From Bacteroidia bacterium (lineage in GTDB: Bacteria; Bacteroidota; Bacteroidia; Bacteroidales; Azobacteroidaceae): DNA of 64,000 bases. The DNA lies in the NCBI GenBank assembly GCA_025996895.1, contig BNTW01000003.1:1-64000 (forward strand), read 5' to 3'. The notes below the pieces were generated by a model that saw only the letters and a list, made by a program, of their open reading frames with translations, did no database searches and was not told the origin of the DNA. Shown here piece by piece: positions 7,685 through 16,507 of the stretch. Within the stretch, counting starts at the first letter, position 1; every line of letters begins with the position of its first letter. Position numbers and translations under genes: made by a program.

Positions 7685-9358
7685 ATGGATTGGTTGAGTG
7701 AGTTATTTTTGAGGGACGGAGTTGCCCACACGGTTTTGTTGTTTGCCATGGTGATTGCATTGGGGATCGCCTTAGGCAAAATCAAAGTGTTCGGTATTTC
7801 GTTAGGCATTACTTTTGTACTTTTTGTCGGTATCTTGCTGGGACATTTCGGACTGAAAGTGAATCACGAAATCCTGCATTTTATGAAAGAATTCGGATTG
7901 ATACTTTTTGTCTATTCGGTTGGATTGCAGGTCGGCCCGGGATTTTTCTCTTCGTTCAAAAAAGGTGGAATCACCCTGAATATGCTGGCTATGGGAATTG
8001 TACTGTTGGGCGTGATGGTTACGTTTGTGATTCATTTTATTACGCAAATCCCCATGCAGACAATGGTCGGCATTCTTTCGGGTGCGGTTACCAATACGCC
8101 GGGACTTGGTGCGGCACAACAGGCTTATTCCGATATGCACGGCGGTGTAGCCGACGGAACAATTGCTATGGGTTATGCGGTGGCTTATCCGCTGGCGGTG
8201 GTCGGCATTATTTTTTCGATTATCCTGATGAAATATATTTTTAAGGTAAATCCGGAAAAAGAAGTCGAAGATTTGAACAAAGTTTCCGGAAATCAAGAAA
8301 ATATTGAACTGATTTCGCTGGAAGTGAGCAATCCGGCGATTTATAGCAAAACGATTGGCGAAATGCACCGGTTGATTGAGCGTAAATTTATCGTGTCGCG
8401 AATATTGCACAAAGAAAGCGGACAAATCGAAATCGCTTCTTCCCGATCGGTTTTGAATGAGCAGGACAAGATTTATGTGGCGACTACGCCGAAAAATATT
8501 GAGGCCGTAACGGCTTTCTTGGGAAAAAAGATTGAAATGGGACAACCCGAATGGGATATGCTGGATACGCATTTGGTTTCGCGACGGATTATGATTACAC
8601 GTGCCGGTGTAAATGGTCGTCCTATTCGTCAGCTGAATTTGCGCAGCCAGTTCGGTGTGAATATCACGCGCGTTAATCGTTCGGGCGTGGATTTGATTGC
8701 CGACCCGAATTTGAATTTACAAATGGGCGACCGTGTAACGGTGGTTGGTGATGAAAACGCTATTAAAAGCGTAGAACGTGTATTAGGCAATCAAATGAAA
8801 CGTCTGCGCGAGCCGAATTTGATACCTATTTTTATCGGGATTTTCCTGGGCGTATTGCTGGGCAGTATTCCGTTTGCTTTTCCGGGTGTTCCGCAACCGA
8901 TTAAGTTGGGTTTGGCCGGCGGACCGTTGATTGTCGCGATTTTGATCAGTGTGTTCGGGCCGAAATATCATTTAGTCACTTACACGACGATGAGTGCGAA
9001 TTTGATGTTGCGCGAAATCGGTATCTGCCTCTTTTTGGCTTGCGTCGGCTTGGGCGCGGGCGAAGATTTTGTTTCAACGCTTGTCGATAAGAGTGGTTTC
9101 GCCTGGATAGGTTACGGCGTGATTATTACTATCATACCATTATTAACTGTCGGCATTATCGGCCGTTCGGTTTTCAAGTTGAATTATTATACCTTGATGG
9201 GATTGTTGGCCGGCAGTACGACCGATCCGCCTGCACTGGCCTATTCCAATGCTTCGGCCGGCAACGATGCACCGGCCGTCAGTTATGCAACTGTTTATCC
9301 CTTCACGATGTTTCTGCGGGTGCTGTGCGCCCAACTGCTGATACTGTTTTTCTGCTGA
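7685..9358 (+). CDS. AspT/YidE-type putative transporter with two RCK_C domains
   Basis: A 557-residue inner-membrane protein. Two membrane halves of about five or six helices each (about 15-195 and 375-557) flank a cytoplasmic centre (about 200-370) with two TrkA-C/RCK_C domains. Both halves carry related motifs (GAVTNTPGLGAAQQA; LAGSTTDPPALAYSNA), the hallmark of the AspT/YidE/YbjL duplication family. Characterised AspT exchanges aspartate and alanine; the substrate here is unproven. Placement behind aspartokinase makes a dicarboxylic amino acid a reasonable inference. The gene ends 5 bases before the convergent permease gene. Confidence 0.85.
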   Translation: MDWLSELFLRDGVAHTVLLFAMVIALGIALGKIKVFGISLGITFVLFVGILLGHFGLKVNHEILHFMKEFGLILFVYSVGLQVGPGFFSSFKKGGITLNMLAMGIVLLGVMVTFVIHFITQIPMQTMVGILSGAVTNTPGLGAAQQAYSDMHGGVADGTIAMGYAVAYPLAVVGIIFSIILMKYIFKVNPEKEVEDLNKVSGNQENIELISLEVSNPAIYSKTIGEMHRLIERKFIVSRILHKESGQIEIASSRSVLNEQDKIYVATTPKNIEAVTAFLGKKIEMGQPEWDMLDTHLVSRRIMITRAGVNGRPIRQLNLRSQFGVNITRVNRSGVDLIADPNLNLQMGDRVTVVGDENAIKSVERVLGNQMKRLREPNLIPIFIGIFLGVLLGSIPFAFPGVPQPIKLGLAGGPLIVAILISVFGPKYHLVTYTTMSANLMLREIGICLFLACVGLGAGEDFVSTLVDKSGFAWIGYGVIITIIPLLTVGIIGRSVFKLNYYTLMGLLAGSTTDPPALAYSNASAGNDAPAVSYATVYPFTMFLRVLCAQLLILFFC

Positions 9359-9363
9359 AAAAG

Positions 9364-10608
9364 TTATTCAAACCGAATGGTTTTTGCGGGCGATATGCGG
9401 GCAACCAAATAGGAAGGGCCGATTAACATCAGAAGCGTAACAGCGAGCGTGATGATGTTGACGAGCAGCCATGTGCCAACGCTCAAATCGACCGGAACTG
9501 CCGAAACGTAATAGACTTCGGGATTGAGTTTGAAAATGCCGGTATAGCGTTGCAACCAATAGAGTATCAGAGCGATAGCATTTCCCCACAAAAGGCCTTT
9601 GCCGATTAGATAGACCGAAATGTACAAAAATATCCGTCGGATACTCGTGTTGTTTTCGCCCAAAGCTTTGAGAACACCAATCATGTTGGCACGTTCCAGA
9701 ATAATAATCAGCAGGCCGGAAATCATGGAAAATCCCGCGACTAAAACCATCAGCACAAAAATCACCACCACGTTCATATCCAACACATTGAGCCAGGCAA
9801 AAAGTCCAGGATTGAGTTGCCGGATAGAAGTAGTGTAATAGAGATTGCCCAGACGGTCGGTGCGAGCAGCCATGTCATAATAAATCGTTTCAAGTGTTTG
9901 ATCTAATTGGTCATAATCTTTCAACGTCAATTCCAATCCGCTGACCATATCCTCGTCCCAGTCGTTCAGCCGGCGGATTTGTTGAATATCGCCCAGCACA
10001 TACAACTTGTCATAATCGATAAAATTGGTTTGGTAAATGCCTGCAATCCGGTATTTCCGGGCGCGCGGAGGTTCTTGAATAAAATAGCAAATAAACGTGT
10101 CGTGCAGTTTGAGATTTAGTTTATCGGCTGTGTATTGAGAAATCAGCACATCGGAAACGAGCGAATCGGTGTGCAACTGCAAAACTTCGCCTGCCTTCAG
10201 GTTTTTACGAAAAAAATCCCAATTAAAAGTTTCATCGACACCTTTCAATACGACACCCTGAAAATCGTCTTTCGTCTTGATTATCACCGGTTTGGAAGCG
10301 TATTTTTGCACGTGCGAAACATTTGGAACAGCTTCTAATTCAGCCAACAACGTATCGCTGACAGCAATCGGATAGGTTTCATACAGGGTATTGCTGTTGA
10401 AATGTGTAATCTGAATGTGTCCGCCAAAACCAATCACTTTGTTGCGGACTTCTTTTTTGAAACCGACCACAACGGCCACCGACAACAACATAACGACCAA
10501 GCCCAACGCCATGCTCGCGAGGGCAATCCGAATGGCGGGCGGAGAAATTCGCTTTTCGCCGTCTTTGTCCAGACAAATCCGTTTCGCTATGAAAAAATCG
10601 GCATTCAC
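9364..10608 (-). CDS. LolC/LolE-type ABC transporter permease
   Basis: A 414-residue FtsX/MacB-type permease with one N-terminal helix (about 28-50), a large periplasmic domain (about 55-270) and three C-terminal helices (about 278-300, 325-350, 380-405). The N-terminal pattern (FFIAKRI ... ISPPAIRIALASMALGL) and the GHIQI segment fit Bacteroidota lipoprotein-releasing permeases. The role would be extracting lipoproteins from the inner membrane with a LolD ATPase, which is not encoded here. It starts 6 bases after the aminotransferase stop, so the two are co-transcribed. Confidence 0.8.
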   Translation of the reverse strand: MNADFFIAKRICLDKDGEKRISPPAIRIALASMALGLVVMLLSVAVVVGFKKEVRNKVIGFGGHIQITHFNSNTLYETYPIAVSDTLLAELEAVPNVSHVQKYASKPVIIKTKDDFQGVVLKGVDETFNWDFFRKNLKAGEVLQLHTDSLVSDVLISQYTADKLNLKLHDTFICYFIQEPPRARKYRIAGIYQTNFIDYDKLYVLGDIQQIRRLNDWDEDMVSGLELTLKDYDQLDQTLETIYYDMAARTDRLGNLYYTTSIRQLNPGLFAWLNVLDMNVVVIFVLMVLVAGFSMISGLLIIILERANMIGVLKALGENNTSIRRIFLYISVYLIGKGLLWGNAIALILYWLQRYTGIFKLNPEVYYVSAVPVDLSVGTWLLVNIITLAVTLLMLIGPSYLVARISPAKTIRFE

Positions 10609-10614
10609 TTTGTT

Positions 10615-11811
10615 TTATTTTTTTCGATTATATTCTTCCAACGCTTTTTCGAGTACCAACATCGCTTTTTGCAATTCTTCTTTTTTCAAGACGTAGGCAA
10701 TCCTGACTTCGTTTCGTCCCAAATCAGGGTCAGTATAAAAACCGGAAGCCGGTGCCATGAAAACCGTCTGGCCTTCGTATTCAAAATCGGACAGACACCA
10801 CGCGCAAAACTTGTCCGCATCATCGACCGGCAGGCGGGCAATGGTGTAGAACGCGCCCATTGGAATCGGCGAATATACGCCCGGAATGCGGTTTAACGTA
10901 TCCACCACATAATTGCGCCGGTCTAAATATTCTTCATACACGTCGCGCATATATTCTTCCGAAACACCCAACGAGGCTTCGGCAACGATTTGTCCCAACA
11001 AGGGCGGACTTAACCGCGCCTGACAAAACTTCATCACCGTCTGCCGCAACTGCTTGTTTTTCGTAATCAACATGCCTTCGCGTATTCCACATTCACTGTA
11101 ACGCTTTGAAACAGAATCAATTAATACTACATTTTCCTCAATACCAACCAAATGCAACGCGCTGATATAAGGTGAGCCGGTGTAAATAAATTCGCGATAT
11201 ACCTCATCCGAAAACAGATATAAATCATATTTCCGTATCAAATCGCGCAGTTTATTCATTTCTGCACGAGAATATAAATAACCGGTCGGATTGTTCGGAT
11301 TGCAAATCAAAATGCCTTTGGTACGTTCGTTAATCAGTTGCTCAAATTCTTCCATCGGCGGCAACGCAAAGCCGGTTTCAATGGTTGAAACGACAGTGCG
11401 TATCACCGCGCCCGCCGAAATGGCAAACGCCATATAATTGGCATAAGCCGGCTCAGGCACAATGATTTCGTCGCCCGGATTGAGGCAGGCCATAAAAGCA
11501 AACAACACCGCTTCCGAGCCGCCGGTAGTGATAATGATGTCGTCCGCGCTGACATTGATTTTGAATTGGGAATAATAATTGACCAATTTTTCGCGGAAAC
11601 TGCGGAAACCGTCGCTCGGACTGTATTCCAATATCTTACGGTCTAAATTCCGCACCGCATTCAATCCGACTTCGGGCGTCGGAATATCCGGCTGACCGAT
11701 ATTCAAATGATAAACTTTCAGTCCTCTTGCCTTGGCAGAATCGGACAATGGTGCTAATTTACGGATAGGCGAGGCGGGCATCTCAATCCCGCGTTCGGAA
11801 ATTCTCGGCAT
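10615..11811 (-). CDS. Class I/II PLP-dependent aminotransferase (AspC-like)
   Basis: A 398-residue fold-type I aminotransferase. Visible motifs are NPNNPTG (171-177), SDEVYREF (201-208, with the cofactor-contacting Asp and Tyr) and the Schiff-base lysine in DSVSKRYS (Lys236). The family transfers amino groups between amino acids and 2-oxoacids in the cytoplasm; aspartate or an aromatic substrate is likely but cannot be chosen from sequence. It is the first gene of a two-gene operon with the LolE-like permease. Confidence 0.85.
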   Translation of the reverse strand: MPRISERGIEMPASPIRKLAPLSDSAKARGLKVYHLNIGQPDIPTPEVGLNAVRNLDRKILEYSPSDGFRSFREKLVNYYSQFKINVSADDIIITTGGSEAVLFAFMACLNPGDEIIVPEPAYANYMAFAISAGAVIRTVVSTIETGFALPPMEEFEQLINERTKGILICNPNNPTGYLYSRAEMNKLRDLIRKYDLYLFSDEVYREFIYTGSPYISALHLVGIEENVVLIDSVSKRYSECGIREGMLITKNKQLRQTVMKFCQARLSPPLLGQIVAEASLGVSEEYMRDVYEEYLDRRNYVVDTLNRIPGVYSPIPMGAFYTIARLPVDDADKFCAWCLSDFEYEGQTVFMAPASGFYTDPDLGRNEVRIAYVLKKEELQKAMLVLEKALEEYNRKK

Positions 11812-11839
11812 GTAAAAAAGATGTTAATAAAATTGGGTA

Positions 11840-11847
11840 CAAAGTTA
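11840..11847 (-). promoter_or_regulatory. -7 promoter element (TAACTTTG) for the aminotransferase operon
   Basis: On the minus strand the octamer TAACTTTG matches TAnnTTTG, 29 bases before the aminotransferase ATG. Confidence 0.55.
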
Positions 11848-11883
11848 GCATAAAATCTTCAGATTCCACACAAACGCATAAAA

Positions 11884-11910
11884 ATTGGCGGGACAATCAG
11901 TCTCGCCAAT
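11884..11910. other. Hairpin-forming inverted repeat near the transposase remnant
   Basis: ATTGGCGGGA and TCTCGCCAAT face each other across seven bases, a 10-base stem with one G-T pair. It lies between the aminotransferase promoter and the transposase promoter. It may be an end of the lost insertion sequence or a folded leader; there is no T-tract to make it a clear terminator. Confidence 0.5.
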
Positions 11911-11932
11911 CCGTCCGCTCCAAATGTTTTCT

Positions 11933-11940
11933 TATATTTG
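11933..11940 (+). promoter_or_regulatory. -7 promoter element (TATATTTG) before the transposase remnant
   Basis: A full TAnnTTTG match 29 bases before the remnant's ATG. It probably belonged to the insertion sequence, and could now transcribe into the hydrolase gene downstream. Confidence 0.5.
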
Positions 11941-11968
11941 CAGGATTATAACATTAAACAAATATTAT

Positions 11969-12090
11969 ATGAAAACATCAGGCTTAGACGTGCACAAAGA
12001 TAGTATATTTTGTGCGATTTACGACGGAAAAAGTTATTCAACCGTAAAAGAATTTACAACGACGACTGTTTCGATTCGTTCTCTTGGCCA
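11969..12090 (+). pseudogene. IS110-type transposase N-terminal fragment
   Basis: From the ATG the frame reads MKTSGLDVHKDSIFCAIYDG, typical of the N-terminus of IS110-family (DEDD) transposases, including the first acidic residue in GLDVHKD. Similarity ends after about 40 residues near SIRSLG. The following sequence is unrelated and runs to a stop at 12181. The rest of the transposase is missing, so this is a dead scrap of an insertion sequence. Confidence 0.7.
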
Positions 12091-12200
12091 ATGTTACTTG
12101 CCCGCAGAAAGAATTTATAGGGGAAAGATACATGATTTTTTTTGCCATACTAATTTATTCGTACCTTTATCTCCGAAATAAAATCAAGAAAATTGTATAT

Positions 12201-13322
12201 ATGAAATTATTATTCAAGAGTGTATTGGCGGTAACATTGACTGTCATTTCAATACAAGTGCAGGCTTTCACTTCCGAGATTAAAACAATTAAGTTGTCGG
12301 ATGGAGAAAATACAACAGCACGACTGTGCCTTCCGGAAGAGGGGCAAATCAATACAATTGTAGTAGTAATTCATGGGACAGGACCTAATACCTATTTAGT
12401 AAAAAGACAGGGATTCAACTACTATGATGTATTGGCAAATGGATTTTGTGGAAAAGGAGTTGGTTTTTTCACCTATAATCGTCGTGGTGTTGATTTGGGA
12501 GAAACGGCTCCTTGGTTCGACACAGTGGACAGCCTAAAGTATGCGAAATACTTGCCTCATAATGAAGCCACTGATGTTGAAACAATGATTACCTATTTGA
12601 GAAATGACCCACGATTCAAAAACTGTAAAATTATTCTTTATGGAATAAGTGAAGGAACTATCATCGCTTCCATGGTAGCCGAAAGAAAAAAAGTAAAAAT
12701 AGATGCACTATTTTTGCATGGATATGCACACGATAACATGTTTGATATTATCAAATGGCAAAACACAGGCGAAGGAGTTATGATAATGGTTAATTCTATA
12801 TTTGACAAAAATGGAGATAAGGCTGTGGATAAAGAAGAATACGAATCACAAGATCCAACCATTGCAGGATATAGAAACTATCTGTTCCAAAATATGGTTT
12901 TTGATTCTGTTAATGTTGTAAAAGACAATGTTATAGATATTAAAGATATTAGAACTATGCGGGAACCTTTTCAAGAACTTTTAATGACAAAAATTTCCGA
13001 AAATGACGGAAGTTGGATTTGGAATAATTACGTTCGAATAACTATTGGTTGGTTTAGAGAACATTTTACACTTGAACCGAACAAAACAAGGCTTTTAAAA
13101 ATTGACACACCTATATACATATTCCATGGAAAAGAGGATGCGAATGTTCCTGTTGAAGGTGTCTATGATCTTGAAAACAGATTTAAAACATGCAGCAAAT
13201 CAAATTTGAAAACTTTTGTATTTGACAAGCACAATCACGACTTGAATTTTCAAGATTGGATTACAACAAAGAACTATTCGGAGGGATTACAAAAACTTTT
13301 TGAAACTTCGGCAGAAATATAA
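12201..13322 (+). CDS. Secreted alpha/beta hydrolase
   Basis: A 373-residue protein with a signal peptide (MKLLFKSVLAVTLTVISIQV, cut after about QA). The start at 12201 is chosen because it gives a proper signal peptide; upstream in-frame codons belong to the transposase scar. Visible features are an oxyanion-region HGTGP (about residue 58), the nucleophile elbow GISEG (Ser near 150), a late aspartate in HGKEDANVP (about 312) and a histidine in KHNHDLN (about 345). It is probably a periplasmic esterase or peptidase-like hydrolase; substrate unknown. A weak -7-like element (TACCTTTA, 12162-12169) lies upstream. Its A+T content appears higher than its neighbours', and it sits next to transposase debris, so transfer is possible. 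Confidence 0.8.
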   Translation: MKLLFKSVLAVTLTVISIQVQAFTSEIKTIKLSDGENTTARLCLPEEGQINTIVVVIHGTGPNTYLVKRQGFNYYDVLANGFCGKGVGFFTYNRRGVDLGETAPWFDTVDSLKYAKYLPHNEATDVETMITYLRNDPRFKNCKIILYGISEGTIIASMVAERKKVKIDALFLHGYAHDNMFDIIKWQNTGEGVMIMVNSIFDKNGDKAVDKEEYESQDPTIAGYRNYLFQNMVFDSVNVVKDNVIDIKDIRTMREPFQELLMTKISENDGSWIWNNYVRITIGWFREHFTLEPNKTRLLKIDTPIYIFHGKEDANVPVEGVYDLENRFKTCSKSNLKTFVFDKHNHDLNFQDWITTKNYSEGLQKLFETSAEI

Positions 13323-13391
13323 ATCCCTGTACCTAAAATATAAATTATTTTTTTTTCTCACAAGTCTGTATGTAAAATGAAATTATTGCCG

Positions 13392-13399
13392 TAAATTTG
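13392..13399 (+). promoter_or_regulatory. -7 promoter element (TAAATTTG) for the DHH phosphoesterase gene
   Basis: A full TAnnTTTG match 24 bases before the ATG at 13423. Confidence 0.6.
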
Positions 13400-13422
13400 C
13401 TGGATTTTTAAAATGAAATAGA

Positions 13423-14463
13423 ATGCTTAACAAAATCATTCCCGAAAATAGTATCCAACAGGCACAAAAACTGATCGATAAATACGATAGAATTGTCATT
13501 GTTACCCATGTTTCGCCCGACGGAGACGCGATTGGCTCTTCGCTGGGACTATATCATTTTTTGCTCGAATTGGGCAAATCCGTCAATGTGGTTGTTCCAA
13601 ATAATTTTCCCGGATTTTTGAAATGGATGAAAGGCGCGAAAGAAATTGTTGTAGCCGAATGGAAAGAAAATTTGGCGCGCGAAGTCGTGGAGGCTGCCGA
13701 ATTGATTTTTTGTTTGGATTTCAATGCGTTGAAACGGATTGAGCGGGTTGCCCCTTGGGTTGAAAAGGCTTCGGCTAAAAAAGTGCTGATTGACCACCAT
13801 TTAGATCCTGGAAATTTTTGCGATTTGACGATTTCGCACCCCGAAATTTCTTCGACCAGCGAGTTGATTTTCCGGTTTATCTGCCGAATGGGTATGTTTG
13901 AATACGTCGATAGAGAGTGTGCAGAGTGCATTTATGCCGGTATGATGACGGACACCGGTGCCTTTACGTTCAATTCCAATTCACCTCAGATTTATTATAT
14001 TATCAGCGAGTTGCTGGAAAAAGGTATCGACAAAGACCGGATTTACGATAAAGTGTATAATCATTATACGGAGTCGCGTATCCGCCTGCAAGGTTATATT
14101 TTGTACGAAAAAATGAAGGTTTTTGAGGAATACAACACCGCTCTGATTACGCTTTCGGCCGAAGAACAAAAGCGGTTTGACGGACGGAAAGGCGATACGG
14201 AAGGCTTTGTGAATATCCCGACGAGTATCGACAAAGTGATTTTTTCGGCATTTATCCGTGAAGATGAGAACATGATAAAGATTTCGCTGCGCTCGAAGGG
14301 AAATTTTCCGACCAATCAGTTTGCTTCCACCATTTTCAACGGCGGCGGTCATCTGAATGCGTCGGGCGGCGAATATTACGGCACACTGGAAGAAGCTGTC
14401 GCACTGTTTGAAAATGCTTTGCCGCAATTCAAAGGGCAGTTGCAGGAAACGGTAAAGGCGTGA
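13423..14463 (+). CDS. DHH/DHHA1 phosphoesterase (NrnA-like)
   Basis: A 346-residue cytoplasmic protein with the DHH metal-binding motifs: HVSPDGDAIGSS (residues 29-40), LIDHHLD (about 121-127) and a further aspartate in MMTDTGAF. The C-terminal DHHA1 domain carries the substrate-binding GGGHLNASGG (about 306-315). NrnA-type enzymes degrade very short RNAs, pAp or cyclic-dinucleotide products such as pApA; which applies here cannot be told from sequence. The lipoprotein gene downstream has its own promoter. Confidence 0.85.
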   Translation: MLNKIIPENSIQQAQKLIDKYDRIVIVTHVSPDGDAIGSSLGLYHFLLELGKSVNVVVPNNFPGFLKWMKGAKEIVVAEWKENLAREVVEAAELIFCLDFNALKRIERVAPWVEKASAKKVLIDHHLDPGNFCDLTISHPEISSTSELIFRFICRMGMFEYVDRECAECIYAGMMTDTGAFTFNSNSPQIYYIISELLEKGIDKDRIYDKVYNHYTESRIRLQGYILYEKMKVFEEYNTALITLSAEEQKRFDGRKGDTEGFVNIPTSIDKVIFSAFIREDENMIKISLRSKGNFPTNQFASTIFNGGGHLNASGGEYYGTLEEAVALFENALPQFKGQLQETVKA

Positions 14464-14510
14464 AAATTGTTATTTCTTCTTAAATTGATGGGTCTCTGAT
14501 GAACTTTTAT

Positions 14511-14518
14511 TACCTTTG
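14511..14518 (+). promoter_or_regulatory. -7 promoter element (TACCTTTG) for the DUF4827 lipoprotein and glmM
   Basis: A full TAnnTTTG match 23 bases before the lipoprotein ATG. glmM follows 8 bases after the lipoprotein gene and probably shares it. Confidence 0.6.
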
Positions 14519-14540
14519 TCCGCAAAATATAAATAATAAT

Positions 14541-15122
14541 ATGAGAAAAACAGTCATTTTTGTTTTATCCGCTATCCTTTTAATTGTCGCTAACATGGCT
14601 TGCAACGACCAGAAAACCATGCAGGAATATATCCGAGAAGAAAAAAAAGCCATTGAACGCTTTATCGACCAGCAGGGTATTTCGGTTGTAACTACTTATC
14701 CTACAGGAGATTTTAAAGAAAACGAATATTTTAAAACCAATGAAGGACTGTATTTTCATGTAGTTAAGCGCGGTAATGGAACGGAAGTAAAACCGTTGAT
14801 TGACGAAATAACAGTACGTTTCAATTTTTATTTGGATATTAAGAATTATGTGTCCGGAAAAGGCGACAGCATACGAATTGATTTTACAGTATATGGAACT
14901 CCGTCTTTTCAATACGGGCAATCCGGAAGTTATGCCAGTGATCCTCTCTGTTTATCTTCGGGGATTTGTTTGGCCTGCAGCGGTTGGGCAATTCCGTTGG
15001 AGCATGTAACTGAGGGAGCAGTGATTGATTTGATTATTCCGTCGGCATTGGGAAATTCAACGGATAACAGTAACTTCACACCGGTTTTTTATAAAAATCT
15101 GAAATACACGAAGTTTTATTAA
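14541..15122 (+). CDS. DUF4827-type lipoprotein, FKBP-like
   Basis: A 193-residue protein. The ATG at 14541 is preferred because it gives a lipoprotein signal peptide with a cysteine at about residue 19 (ANMACN). The rest resembles DUF4827, a Bacteroidota lipoprotein family related to FKBP-type peptidyl-prolyl isomerases: YFKTNEGLYFHVVKRGNG near the start of the domain and a late GAVIDLIIPSALG. It should sit in the outer or inner membrane facing the periplasm. Isomerase activity is uncertain. Confidence 0.7.
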   Translation: MRKTVIFVLSAILLIVANMACNDQKTMQEYIREEKKAIERFIDQQGISVVTTYPTGDFKENEYFKTNEGLYFHVVKRGNGTEVKPLIDEITVRFNFYLDIKNYVSGKGDSIRIDFTVYGTPSFQYGQSGSYASDPLCLSSGICLACSGWAIPLEHVTEGAVIDLIIPSALGNSTDNSNFTPVFYKNLKYTKFY

Positions 15123-15130
15123 CTACACAA

Positions 15131-16507
15131 ATGACTTTAATTAAATCGATTTCCGGTATTCGGGGAACTATAGGCGGAAAAGCCGGTGAAGGCCTTTCGC
15201 CGTTGGATGTAGTCAAATTCACAGCGGCTTATGCTACGTTGATACGGTCGAAAAATCCGCTTTCCAACAGGATTATAGTCGGCCGGGATGCCCGCATTTC
15301 GGGCAAAATGGTGCGCGATTTAGTGATTGGAACATTGACCGGAATGGGATTTGACGTAACGGACATCGGTTTAGCCACCACACCGACCACCGAATTGGCC
15401 GTAATTATGGAAAAAGCCGCCGGTGGAATTATTCTTACGGCAAGCCACAATCCCAAACAATGGAATGCGCTGAAACTATTGAACGAAAAAGGTGAATTTC
15501 TAAATGCCAATGAAGGAAACGAAATATTGAAAATCGCTGATTCAGAAGACTTTTCATTTGCCGGCATCGACCATTTGGGAAAAGTAAGTGCCGACAATTC
15601 ATACGCAAAAAAACATATCGACCACGTTTTGGGGTTGAAATTAGTGGATAAAGAAGCCATTCGAAAAGCCTGTTTTACGGTGGCAATCGATACAGTTAAT
15701 TCGGTGGGCGGTGTCGTCTTGCCGGAATTGTTGAAAGCCTTGGGTGTTCAACACATTATCGAATTGAACACTGAGCCGACTGGTATTTTTGCGCACAATC
15801 CTGAACCGCTTCCGCAACATCTGACGGAAATTGCTGATGTTGTGCGGACTAACAAAGCCGATGTGGGTTTTGTGGTTGACCCAGATGTCGATAGATTAGC
15901 GATTATTACCGAAAAAGGCGAAATGTTTGGAGAAGAATACACGCTCGTTGCTGTGGCGGATTATATTTTGTCGCATACACCTGGAAATACGGTTTCCAAC
16001 ATGAGTTCGACACGCGCTTTACGTGATGTTACCGAAAAATATGGAAAAAAATATACCGCTTCGGCTGTCGGTGAAGTGAATGTCGTGGAAAAAATGAAAG
16101 AAACGCAGGCAGTTATCGGTGGTGAAGGCAACGGCGGTGTGATTTATCCCGAATCGCATTACGGACGAGACGCACTGGTAGGTATCGGCCTGTTTCTGAC
16201 GCAGTTGGCGAAATCCGGTAAAAAAACGAGCGAGCTTCGGGCAGATTATCCGGCTTATTTTATGGCGAAAGAACGCTTGGATTTAACGCCCGAAACAGAC
16301 ATCGACGCACTGTTGAACACCATCAAGAAAAAATATGCCGATTATCCGGTGAATGACATCGACGGCGTGAAAGTCGATTTTCCGAACAGTTGGGTGCATT
16401 TCCGCAAGTCGAACACCGAGCCGATTGTGCGGATTTATACGGAAGCACCGACTCAGGAAGAAGCGGAAGAATTAGCCAAGTCGGTAATCCGTTCCATTCA
16501 AATGTAA
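15131..16507 (+). CDS. glmM: Phosphoglucosamine mutase
   Basis: Converts glucosamine-6-phosphate to glucosamine-1-phosphate for peptidoglycan and lipopolysaccharide precursors. The protein has 458 residues. The phosphoserine loop is LTASHNPKQWNALK (about 101-114), the metal-binding loop is DPDVDR (about 250-255), the substrate loop is GEGNGGV, and the C-terminal phosphate-binding RKSNTEPIVRIYTE is intact. It follows the lipoprotein gene by 8 bases. Its stop codon directly abuts the end of the convergent bipA gene. Confidence 0.88.
   Translation: MTLIKSISGIRGTIGGKAGEGLSPLDVVKFTAAYATLIRSKNPLSNRIIVGRDARISGKMVRDLVIGTLTGMGFDVTDIGLATTPTTELAVIMEKAAGGIILTASHNPKQWNALKLLNEKGEFLNANEGNEILKIADSEDFSFAGIDHLGKVSADNSYAKKHIDHVLGLKLVDKEAIRKACFTVAIDTVNSVGGVVLPELLKALGVQHIIELNTEPTGIFAHNPEPLPQHLTEIADVVRTNKADVGFVVDPDVDRLAIITEKGEMFGEEYTLVAVADYILSHTPGNTVSNMSSTRALRDVTEKYGKKYTASAVGEVNVVEKMKETQAVIGGEGNGGVIYPESHYGRDALVGIGLFLTQLAKSGKKTSELRADYPAYFMAKERLDLTPETDIDALLNTIKKKYADYPVNDIDGVKVDFPNSWVHFRKSNTEPIVRIYTEAPTQEEAEELAKSVIRSIQM

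Noticed and set aside
12084..12200. N-terminal extension of the alpha/beta hydrolase
   Set aside because: The frame is open but crosses the transposase scar. The ATG at 12201 begins a normal signal peptide.
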